From positions 1-13,492 of the forward strand of contig SKXS01000179.1 of assembly GCA_007128345.1 (NCBI GenBank): a stretch of DNA of 13,492 nucleotides. The letters are read 5' to 3'. The position numbers and the translations under genes are program-made. Each line of letters starts with the position of its first letter. Within the stretch, counting starts at the first letter, position 1. The notes below the pieces were generated by a model. It was not told where the DNA came from, ran no database searches, and saw only the letters and a program-made list of their open reading frames with translations. The DNA is from Spirochaetia bacterium. Its GTDB lineage: Bacteria; Spirochaetota; Spirochaetia; PWKH01. Below, in pieces: positions 1 to 6,293 of the stretch.

Positions 1-405
1 ATACTGGCTATCCCAGGAATTACCGGTATGCTGATCCAGGAGATGGCCGAAGGCATGGAATTTTTCTGCGGAGTCTCCCGGGACGATCAGTTCGGGCATA
101 TGCTCATGGCTGGACTTGGTGGCGTATTTGTGGAAACGCTCAAGGACACTGCCAGTGAGCTGGTCCCGGTACAGCACAGCGAAGCAGAGGCTATGCTCAG
201 ACGCCTGAGAAGCTGGCCAATTATTCAAGGTGTGCGGGGTCAGCCCGGATTAGACAGGGATGGACTTATCGATATCATGGTAAACGTGAGCTCTCTGGTA
301 TCATGTATTCCCGAGATTTGTGAGATGGATATTAATCCTGTAATGGTATCCGCACATGGGGCAGTATCAGTTGACTGCAGGATACGGCTGAGCAATACGT
401 GCTGA
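1..405 (+). CDS. ADP-forming acyl-CoA (acetyl-CoA) synthetase, C-terminal ATP-grasp part (5' truncated)
   Basis: The frame is open from the first base to TGA at 403-405 and gives 134 residues, the end of a protein whose start lies outside the window. What can be seen is the tail of an ATP-grasp domain: the stretches LIQEMAEGMEFFCGVSRD and MAGLGGVFVETLKD, then GVRG, then a Mg-binding EMDINPVMV near the end. This order is typical of the beta subunit or C-terminal half of ADP-forming acetate-CoA ligase, which makes ATP from acyl-CoA, ADP and phosphate in the cytoplasm. Succinyl-CoA synthetase beta is related, but its tail differs. Whether the alpha and beta parts are fused cannot be seen. Acyl substrate is unknown. 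Confidence 0.8.
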   Translation: MLAIPGITGMLIQEMAEGMEFFCGVSRDDQFGHMLMAGLGGVFVETLKDTASELVPVQHSEAEAMLRRLRSWPIIQGVRGQPGLDRDGLIDIMVNVSSLVSCIPEICEMDINPVMVSAHGAVSVDCRIRLSNTC

Positions 406-427
406 GCTCAAACTTAATATGTAACTC

Positions 428-456
428 TTGTGTTACTTTATAGTTGTATATATACT
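428..456 (+). promoter_or_regulatory. Putative sigma-70 promoter of the first barrel gene
   Basis: A -35 box TTGTGT (428-433) and a -10 box TATACT (451-456) are 17 bases apart. Transcription would start near 463, which supports the ATG at 474 or the TTG at 510 over the upstream ATG at 444. A near-palindrome at 442-459 (8 of 9 base pairs symmetric) covers the -10 box. Confidence 0.45.
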
Positions 457-473
457 ACTGTCATCCTGCTGGA

Positions 474-1724
474 ATGAGCCGATCACGAAGCCGGAGTTGG
501 AGAATATTCTTGCTGAAATACCGCTTTACCGCAGGCGCGCTCATAGGCGCCTTGCTCATGTGCTTTTCATTGTTCCCGCTGCTGTCTGACGAATCAATGG
601 ACCTGCGCGATGAGTTTTTTACACGGGATGCCCGGCTTGCAGCTATGGGAGGTGCCTTCACCGCAGCCGGTGACAGCGTGCATGCGCTCTACTTCAATCC
701 TGCCGGGCTTGCTTACCTGTCCAGACCTGATGTGCAGATCGGAAACAGCACCTATGTGGATTTTAACCATGCCGGTATGAACGACTTCCTGGCCGTTGCT
801 GAAGGAGAACAGCCCGATCCCTTCACCCTCTTTTTCAACCGTATGTCCAATATCCTCCAGGCCTCTGCTGCCGGCAGATTCTGGGGAGTATCATTTACGC
901 ATGAAGTTGCCATCGTCCCGCCTGAGACAGCATCTCTTCAGGAATCTTCAATCCCATTCTCCCAGGTTACCAGGTCGACAATTGCCGGTGGTCTTGCTGC
1001 TGCATTGGGAGACTTTTCTTTCGGCTTCAACCTTCGGCACGTGCGAAGCGATGAATCTGCAGCAGAATTTTCCACAAGCGATTATATCAAGCAGGTAGCG
1101 GGTACAGGCAGTTTTCTGGACGGCACGTCCCGTATCCGGCCAGAATCACTGGTGATACCCGAAACAGCACCGGTAATACAAGCCGGAGTAGGCATCATGA
1201 CAGTTACCGGCGGACTGACCACCGGCATATACGTCGATTCAATCTACACTGGAGAATCTATGAGCTTCCAGGAGCGGATAGACCGAATGACACAGACCGC
1301 AAGCATCGGCATGTCGTATGACTTTTTCAATCCCAAGCGGGAGGCATCTCACCATGTCCGCCATTTCGTTATTTCCGCTGACCTCCACCGTGCAGGTGAT
1401 GATGACCGCAGGTTTTTAAGTTTTGGAACTGAAGCTGGTCTCCATTTCACGAGAGTCATCACCCTGGATTTGCGGGGCGGGTACACCCACCCTGTCCCCG
1501 GCAGTACGCTGACGGAGGCATTCACTTCCCTAGATCCTGCAGGGGGAGAAGTTCATATCGGTGCGGGGATGAAATTTATGGTCAGTGACTTACACCTCTC
1601 CCTTTCTCTGCCCGTCAGATTCCTCCAGGATGTGATGCAGGGCGGGTTTGATTTCAATGACCCCGATTTCGGCACATTGGCATCCGGTTCACGTGTGGTT
1701 ATATCAGGCGGCGTACGCTTGTAA
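474..1724 (+). CDS. UPF0164/FadL-like outer-membrane beta-barrel protein, paralogue 1
   Basis: From ATG 474 the product has 416 residues. A hydrophobic signal segment (AGALIGALLMCFSLFPLL) is followed by a hallmark shared with the next gene: RDARLAAMGGAFTAAGDS, then LYFNPAGLAYL. The body alternates short beta strands and glycines, as in FadL/PorV-like outer-membrane barrels, and the last residues are GGVRL. In Treponema the UPF0164 family is predicted to take up hydrophobic substrates across the outer membrane; that function is inferred here. The start is uncertain. The ATG at 474 has only a weak ribosome site and adds an odd MSRSRSRS leader. A TTG at 510 has GGAG at 499-502 and would give a classical signal peptide. 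An upstream in-frame ATG at 444 lies before the predicted transcription start. Confidence 0.75.
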   Translation: MSRSRSRSWRIFLLKYRFTAGALIGALLMCFSLFPLLSDESMDLRDEFFTRDARLAAMGGAFTAAGDSVHALYFNPAGLAYLSRPDVQIGNSTYVDFNHAGMNDFLAVAEGEQPDPFTLFFNRMSNILQASAAGRFWGVSFTHEVAIVPPETASLQESSIPFSQVTRSTIAGGLAAALGDFSFGFNLRHVRSDESAAEFSTSDYIKQVAGTGSFLDGTSRIRPESLVIPETAPVIQAGVGIMTVTGGLTTGIYVDSIYTGESMSFQERIDRMTQTASIGMSYDFFNPKREASHHVRHFVISADLHRAGDDDRRFLSFGTEAGLHFTRVITLDLRGGYTHPVPGSTLTEAFTSLDPAGGEVHIGAGMKFMVSDLHLSLSLPVRFLQDVMQGGFDFNDPDFGTLASGSRVVISGGVRL

Positions 1725-1822
1725 TCCAAAAGAAGACTGTTTGCAGAAAATCTGTTCTGAAGCGTAAAAAATTTTCTTTTATATTCGTAACATTCGGTCT
1801 ACACTGTAGTTGTATTAATAGA

Positions 1823-1843
1823 TACATATGCCTGGCATACGTA
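1823..1843 (+). repeat. Near-perfect 21-bp palindrome upstream of the second barrel gene
   Basis: TATGCC (1827-1832) and GGCATA (1834-1839) flank one central base. Beyond one mismatched pair, TAC (1823-1825) and GTA (1841-1843) extend the symmetry. It ends 17 bases before the ribosome site (1861) of the next gene, so it could be an operator or a 5' leader hairpin. No function is proven. Confidence 0.45.
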
Positions 1844-1876
1844 CAGGAAATGGATACTACGAGGAGGATTTATATT

Positions 1877-3034
1877 ATGAAAAAAGTGTTGCTTATTGCA
1901 CTTGCAGCATTTCTTGCCGGAGGAGTACTCTTCGCGACAGATACAAGTAATAATTATAGGAGGGAAGTATATGCTCAGGATGCCCGGATGATGGCGCTGG
2001 GCAATGCGTTCACCGCTGTAGTTGATGACGGCAACGCACTCTTCTACAACCCGGCAGGGCTCGCTTACCTGAGGTATTCGGATTTCATTCTCGGTACATC
2101 TTTCCTCATGGAGTTTACTCCTGAAGGTATGGATAAACTCCTTGAGGAAGAAGAAATACCTATAGAAGATGTCTTGGACCGATTTACGTTTATCCCACGG
2201 GCAATCTATGCTGAACGCGGCTGGGCAGTCGGCGCCCTTATTGACCGCCACCTGTACCCGATCTCCTTTGATGAGGAATCAGGAAACTTTGTCATGGAAG
2301 TCGAGCAGAAGCTGGGGCTTGCTGCAGGTATGGGCATCAACCTGGGACCCCTTGCTGTCGGCGGAAATGTCAGGCTTTTCAAGGACCACAAAACCACTTT
2401 AGCGGAGAATACCTTAGGCATGACCGACAGTGATTTCTTTTCACTGCTCCTTTTTGAGGGGTTTTCCGATACGCTGGAAGCTGAAAACAAGATTGAAGTA
2501 GGAGCCGGCGCCCTGGTCACCCTGGGAAGTTTATCGGCAGGTATATATATTGATAAGCTGCTGGACATCCTCGAAGGTGCCGACGGCGACGGATACGAGG
2601 GAGTTCTTGGAAGCGCCCTTCAGACCGCCAATGTTGGTGTTGCATTTGAACCCTTCAGCCAGAAGACTGCCCGAAGGAGAGGACTGCTGAACATCATGCT
2701 GGCAGCGGATCTGAAGAACCTCGGTGATGATGATATGCGGGTCTTCAGCGCCGGAACAGAAGTCGGGCTCCGTCTGGGCAATGCCATAACTGCTAGTGCC
2801 AGACTGGGATACAGCCAGCCGCTTCCCGGTGAACTTGCAGATGCATTCAGTGGATACAATCCTGATGACGGTGAAATAGCGTTCGGGATTGGCGCAAAGG
2901 CATTGGCACTCGATCTCAACTTTGCCATGACCATGCCTGCGCAGCTGCTGATTGATCCTCCAGATGAGGAAGTGCAGTTTGGCGCATACCCCTACGGCCC
3001 GAGGTTCATGGTGAGCGGCGGATTGCGGTTCTAA
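1877..3034 (+). CDS. UPF0164/FadL-like outer-membrane beta-barrel protein, paralogue 2
   Basis: The ATG at 1877 has a strong ribosome site (GAGGAGGA at 1861-1868) and starts a clean signal peptide, MKKVLLIALAAFLAGGVLFA, so it is preferred to the in-frame ATG at 1850. The product has 385 residues. It shares with its upstream neighbour the N-terminal motif QDARMMALGNAFTA plus LFYNPAGLAYL, and the C-terminal pattern ADLKNLGDDDMR, GTEVGLRLG, LGYSQPLPG. It ends in GGLRF; a terminal phenylalanine is the usual BAM insertion signal of outer-membrane barrels. A role in uptake of hydrophobic nutrients is inferred from FadL-like members of UPF0164 in Treponema. The 152-base gap to the first paralogue suggests a tandem duplication with separate or partly shared transcription. 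Confidence 0.8.
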   Translation: MKKVLLIALAAFLAGGVLFATDTSNNYRREVYAQDARMMALGNAFTAVVDDGNALFYNPAGLAYLRYSDFILGTSFLMEFTPEGMDKLLEEEEIPIEDVLDRFTFIPRAIYAERGWAVGALIDRHLYPISFDEESGNFVMEVEQKLGLAAGMGINLGPLAVGGNVRLFKDHKTTLAENTLGMTDSDFFSLLLFEGFSDTLEAENKIEVGAGALVTLGSLSAGIYIDKLLDILEGADGDGYEGVLGSALQTANVGVAFEPFSQKTARRRGLLNIMLAADLKNLGDDDMRVFSAGTEVGLRLGNAITASARLGYSQPLPGELADAFSGYNPDDGEIAFGIGAKALALDLNFAMTMPAQLLIDPPDEEVQFGAYPYGPRFMVSGGLRF

Positions 3035-3085
3035 TGTAACGAATAGGCTGTATAATTGTATTAGTATGTAGAGATGCAGGTGTGA

Positions 3086-3194
3086 AAAAGGCCCCTTACG
3101 TAATCCTGTGAGGGAAGCTGAGTGCCCAGCTCCCTTACGCACATGCACTCATGTGTTAATCCTTCCTGAGAGGGCAAGAGTTTTCTTGCCCTCC
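3086..3194 (+). ncRNA. Candidate structured RNA: three hairpins with an alternative pairing
   Basis: Hairpin 1 pairs 3108-3120 with 3127-3138 (12 pairs, one bulged A at 3115, loop AGTGCC). Hairpin 2 pairs 3139-3145 with 3150-3156 (loop CACT). Hairpin 3 pairs GAGGGCAAG (3170-3178) with CTTGCCCTC (3185-3193), nine perfect pairs. The 5' arm of hairpin 1, GTGAGGG (3108-3114), can instead pair with an upstream copy of CCCTTAC (3093-3099), so two folds compete. Two G-U pairs favour the plus strand. A TATAAT lies at 3051-3056 without a clear -35 box. It may be a 3' UTR structure, a small RNA, or a processed terminator; no known RNA family was recognised. Confidence 0.3.
3170..3193 (+). terminator. 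Strong hairpin, possible terminator of the second barrel gene
   Basis: A nine-pair perfect stem (GAGGGCAAG/CTTGCCCTC) with a six-base loop lies 136 bases after the stop of the barrel gene. The bases after it (CTGTTGTGTC) are only partly T-rich, so intrinsic termination is uncertain. It is also the third hairpin of the RNA candidate. Confidence 0.35.
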
Positions 3195-3312
3195 TGTTGT
3201 GTCTATTGTGGTTCACAGCATATATGATGATGACCGCAATCAGCACCCCTGTTACAGATTATCATAAGAAAGCAGCAAATAACGAACATAAAAACACAGC
3301 AGCTCATCATTA

Positions 3313-3341
3313 TTGTCAGAATTTATCGTATGCATTATAAT
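3313..3341 (+). promoter_or_regulatory. argG promoter with overlapping palindrome
   Basis: A -35 box TTGTCA (3313-3318, five of six consensus bases) and a perfect -10 box TATAAT (3336-3341) are 17 bases apart. Transcription would start near 3348, leaving a leader of about 70 bases before argG. The -10 lies inside TGCATTATAATGTA (3331-3344, one mismatched pair). Wider arms ATCGTAT (3325-3331) and ATACGAT (3350-3356) surround it. This position suits a repressor such as an arginine regulator, but no regulator is shown. Confidence 0.65.
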
Positions 3342-3417
3342 GTATATTTATACGATTATTATTGATTTTTTTCTATGTTTATGCAATAACACAAGAAACT
3401 AGAGAGGAAGGTGCACT

Positions 3418-4671
3418 ATGGAACGGAAAAAGATTATCCTCGCCTACAGCGGAGGACTTGATACCTCAGTCATCCTGAAATGGCTGGATGCCAAGGGTTT
3501 TGACGTGATTGCCTACGTTGCCAATGTCGGACAGAATGAGGACTTCAGCGAAATAGAGAATAAAGCGTACGCTACGGGGGCTAAAAAAGTCTACGTAGAG
3601 GATCTGCGGGAAGAATTCGTAACAGATTACATATTCCCTGCCATGCAGGGTAATGCACTCTACGAAGGACGCTACCTCCTGGGAACCTCGATAGCACGGC
3701 CGCTCATAGCTAAGCGTCAGATAGATTTGGCTATGCAGGAAGACACCGTCTATGTCTCCCATGGGTCAACAGGAAAAGGAAACGACCAGGTTCGCTTTGA
3801 ATTTGCGTACTTTGCCCTGCTTCCCAATGTGCAGATTGTTGCTCCCTGGAAAGATCAGGAGTTCCTGTCTGCCTTCAAGGGGCGTTCAGATCTGCTCGCC
3901 TATGCGCAGCAACATGGCATCCAGGTCAAGGCATCGATAAAGAAACCCTACAGTGAGGATGAAAACCTGCTGCACATCAGCCATGAAGCGGGAATTCTTG
4001 AGGATCCTTCACTCAGGTGCCCCGATGAAGTATTCTCCCATACCCGTTCCCCCAAAGATGCACCGGATAGTGAGGCGCACCTTGAAATTGAGTTTGCAGA
4101 TGGAATACCTGTCCGGGTGACTAATCTGGACGATGGGAGCGAGCATACAGACCCTCTGGAGCTCTTCCTCTACCTGAATGAGGTGGGTTCACTCCATGCA
4201 ATCGGGCGTGTTGACATGGTGGAAAACCGGTATATCGGGATCAAGTCACGGGGCATCTACGAGACACCGGGCGGCACCATTCTCTGGCAGGCTCATCGGG
4301 ACCTTGAAGGCATAGCAATGGACAAGGAGGTTATGCACCTGCGAGACATGCTCACTCCGAAATTCTCCGAACTTATCTACAACGGGCTGTGGTTCTCTCC
4401 GGAAATGGACTTCCTTATGAGTGCGTTCAACAAGAGCCAGGAGGATATCACGGGAACCGTACGGTTGGCACTGTACAAGGGGAACGTGATCATGGAGGGA
4501 AGGACCTCTCCTACCTCTTTGTACAATCAGGACCTTTCCAGCATGGAAGTCGAGGGAGGATACAACCCGATGGACTGCAAGGGATTCATCAGCATCAACG
4601 GAATCAGGCTGAAAGCCCACAATCTCGTACTCAGGAAGAAACCCTATAAATGGCGGGGCTACGAATCATAG
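3418..4671 (+). CDS. argG: Argininosuccinate synthase
   Basis: This cytoplasmic enzyme joins citrulline and aspartate, using ATP, to make argininosuccinate in arginine synthesis. The 417 residues match the usual length of about 400. The ATP pyrophosphatase loop AYSGGLDTS is at residues 9-17. Other conserved blocks follow: YEGRYLLGTSIARP, VSHGSTGKGNDQVRFE, MHLRD and the C-terminal SLYNQDLSSM. The close match to the human enzyme along the chain (for example DVIAYVANVGQ and KGNDQVRFE) places it in the eukaryote-like subfamily. The start has a good ribosome site at 3404-3413. It stands alone: no argH or other arginine gene is next to it, and its downstream neighbours are convergent. Confidence 0.95.
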   Translation: MERKKIILAYSGGLDTSVILKWLDAKGFDVIAYVANVGQNEDFSEIENKAYATGAKKVYVEDLREEFVTDYIFPAMQGNALYEGRYLLGTSIARPLIAKRQIDLAMQEDTVYVSHGSTGKGNDQVRFEFAYFALLPNVQIVAPWKDQEFLSAFKGRSDLLAYAQQHGIQVKASIKKPYSEDENLLHISHEAGILEDPSLRCPDEVFSHTRSPKDAPDSEAHLEIEFADGIPVRVTNLDDGSEHTDPLELFLYLNEVGSLHAIGRVDMVENRYIGIKSRGIYETPGGTILWQAHRDLEGIAMDKEVMHLRDMLTPKFSELIYNGLWFSPEMDFLMSAFNKSQEDITGTVRLALYKGNVIMEGRTSPTSLYNQDLSSMEVEGGYNPMDCKGFISINGIRLKAHNLVLRKKPYKWRGYES

Positions 4672-4714
4672 CGGGCACTCATCCTTTGCAATCAGTCTCC
4701 GCAGGCAGGGATCT

Positions 4715-5764
4715 TCACTTGCTGACAGTTTTTTTACTCTTCGGTAACCACGCATACACCAGCAGCGCAGCAAGGAGCAGACCGGATCCAGCTGTGATCC
4801 AGGCCGGCAGCAGGTCGCTGGCCTGGCCGGGAGCTGACAAGATGATCGTTCCTGTACCCGGCAGAGAAAGACCCCAATCGAGCAGGAGTCCGAAAAGAAC
4901 GCTTCCTGCAATTAAAGTGACCAGGTAGCTCATCGTTTCACGCAGACCAATTTTCTTCAGCAGCACAGACAGGGTAGCCGCATTGGTAGCCGACCCTGCC
5001 GCCAAAAAAACCAGGGCAGCCCCGGGACTGATCCCCTTATCCATAAGCGCGAGGGCGATAGGTATGCTAGAAGTAGAGCATATATACATGGGCACCCCAA
5101 TAAGCACCATAAGGAACATGCCGCCTATGCCCTGTCCGAATACTGTGGACGCAAAGTAGTCATCAGGTACGAGGATAGTGATTGCACCAGCTATGCACAC
5201 ACCGATGACAAACTGAGTCCCGATATCTTGGGTGAAATCAACAAATCCATAACGCAGGGCCGCTTTTATAGACTGGCTGAATGTTCTCTTTCCGCTGTGG
5301 GGAAGATTCCCTGCATACTGTACTGAGGGCTGTCTGCGCTCTGAAACTTTTGAGCTTGTGAGTTTAGCTGATATACCGCCCAAAATACCCAAGAGGAAGG
5401 CAGTGACCGGCCTGTATACCGCCATAACCGGCCCAAGCATTCCGTAGGTGGCAATAATGCTGTCGGCACCCGTCTGCGGAGTGGAAATGAGGAATGAGTG
5501 TACTGCAGGCTTTGAGGCCCCCGAATCCTTCAGAAATACCGCGGTAGGCAGTACCCCGCATGAGCATAAAGGCAGGGGAACTCCGAACAGGGATGCTTTC
5601 ACAATAGAGGAGAGAGAACTGCTGCCTATGAAGCGTACGATGAACTCAGGCTTAAGCACAACAGAGAGCAAACCGGTTACTGCCATGCCGAGGACCAGGT
5701 AGGGCGACATATCAAGGAAGAGGTGGTACACCGCATGCATCCAATTCCATGCCAGTTCAATCAT
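4715..5764 (-). CDS. SO_0444/ArsP-like heavy-metal efflux permease
   Basis: A membrane protein of 349 residues in the permease family PF03773. Visible motifs are GVPLPLCSCG (61-70), STPQTGADS (94-102), a second related block GVPMYICSTSSIP (223-235) and GSATNAAT (257-264). The repeat of G-V-P-x-x-x-C-S in both halves suggests a two-fold internal duplication, with about eight to ten hydrophobic segments and a polar loop near 134-165. Members of this group are described as Cu/Zn or arsenical exporters. The gene overlaps the upstream regulator by ATGA (5761-5764), so the two are translationally coupled. Because the partner regulator has a zinc-type site, zinc or another divalent metal is the likelier substrate; this is inference. 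The GVPLPLCSCG cysteines are candidate metal ligands. Confidence 0.85.
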   Translation of the reverse strand: MIELAWNWMHAVYHLFLDMSPYLVLGMAVTGLLSVVLKPEFIVRFIGSSSLSSIVKASLFGVPLPLCSCGVLPTAVFLKDSGASKPAVHSFLISTPQTGADSIIATYGMLGPVMAVYRPVTAFLLGILGGISAKLTSSKVSERRQPSVQYAGNLPHSGKRTFSQSIKAALRYGFVDFTQDIGTQFVIGVCIAGAITILVPDDYFASTVFGQGIGGMFLMVLIGVPMYICSTSSIPIALALMDKGISPGAALVFLAAGSATNAATLSVLLKKIGLRETMSYLVTLIAGSVLFGLLLDWGLSLPGTGTIILSAPGQASDLLPAWITAGSGLLLAALLVYAWLPKSKKTVSK

Positions 5765-6063
5765 GAGGGCTCCTGGATGTGCTCCATCCCAATAGTAAGA
5801 ATTTTCGCAATGTGTTCGTCATTGAGGCTGTACCACACACTCCTTCCCTCCTTCCGGTATCTGACAAGTCTCAGGTGCCGGAGTATTTTCAACTGATGAC
5901 TGATGGTCGGCTGCTGGAGCTCCAGGGCTGTGGAAATATCATGTACATTCTGCTCTCCATCAAGCAGCAGAAAAAGTATTCTCAGCCGTGTAGGATCTCC
6001 AAATGTTTTCAGGAATGCGGCAAGATCAATTATTTCCTCATCCACAGGTATGTATTCATGCAT
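5761..6063 (-). CDS. ArsR/SmtB-family metal-sensing repressor
   Basis: A 100-residue winged-helix regulator. FGDPTRLRIL (21-30) opens the DNA-binding domain, the recognition helix is QQPTISHQLKIL (50-61), and the wing is YRKEGRSVWYSL. The C-terminal helix holds D82, H84, H95 and E98, with exactly the D-x-H-x10-H-x2-E spacing of the alpha-5 zinc site of SmtB/CzrA. No cysteine pair of the CadC/ArsR alpha-3 type is present. By family knowledge, metal binding here releases the repressor from DNA. The start at 6063 has AGGAG seven bases upstream. It heads a unit with the permease and probably controls both genes by autorepression, through the palindrome just upstream. Confidence 0.92.
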   Translation of the reverse strand: MHEYIPVDEEIIDLAAFLKTFGDPTRLRILFLLLDGEQNVHDISTALELQQPTISHQLKILRHLRLVRYRKEGRSVWYSLNDEHIAKILTIGMEHIQEPS

Positions 6064-6083
6064 GACTACGCTCCTAAATATGC

Positions 6084-6099
6084 ATATATGTACATATAT
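6084..6099 (-). promoter_or_regulatory. Candidate ArsR operator palindrome
   Basis: ATATATGTACATATAT is a perfect 16-base palindrome, 20 bases ahead of the regulator start and adjoining the expected -10 region. SmtB-type operators are AT-rich dyads of similar size and place. The AT-rich context makes chance symmetry possible. Confidence 0.45.
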
Positions 6100-6124
6100 T
6101 TATATTAATATTTCGTACTGTCAA
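6096..6124 (-). promoter_or_regulatory. Putative promoter of the arsR-permease unit
   Basis: On the minus strand a perfect -35 box TTGACA covers 6119-6124. The -10 region 16-17 bases on is AT-rich (TAAATA or AAATAT near 6096-6102) but not close to consensus. It touches the palindrome at 6084-6099, as expected for a repressed promoter. Confidence 0.4.
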
Positions 6125-6293
6125 CCCCTTTTATGGATGCGTAAAGCTGATACCGTGCACCCCCATCTGCGCATTACGAATTCTTCCAATTTCTCCATTT
6201 CTCCTCCGTCCCCGTCTGGTGTGCATAAGAAAAAAAAGTGATATACACAGAGGTGCCATTTTGATATGATATACATCAGCAAGGAGGCATCAC

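Larger units (their letters stand above)
3035..3417 (+). other. 383-base non-coding spacer
   Basis: No convincing gene is visible. The left half (about 3086-3194) carries three consecutive hairpins; the right half is AT-rich and carries the argG promoter and a ribosome site (GAGGAAGGTG at 3404-3413). The two halves look functionally separate, because the argG promoter lies downstream of the hairpins. Confidence 0.6.

Noticed and set aside
421..436. Hairpin GTAAC/GTTAC after the acyl-CoA synthetase gene as a terminator
   Set aside because: Only five pairs, a weak T-tail, and it overlaps the -35 box of the next gene. Not enough to call.
4650..4928. Small plus-strand frame after argG
   Set aside because: It overlaps the 3' ends of argG and of the minus-strand permease and has no recognisable content.
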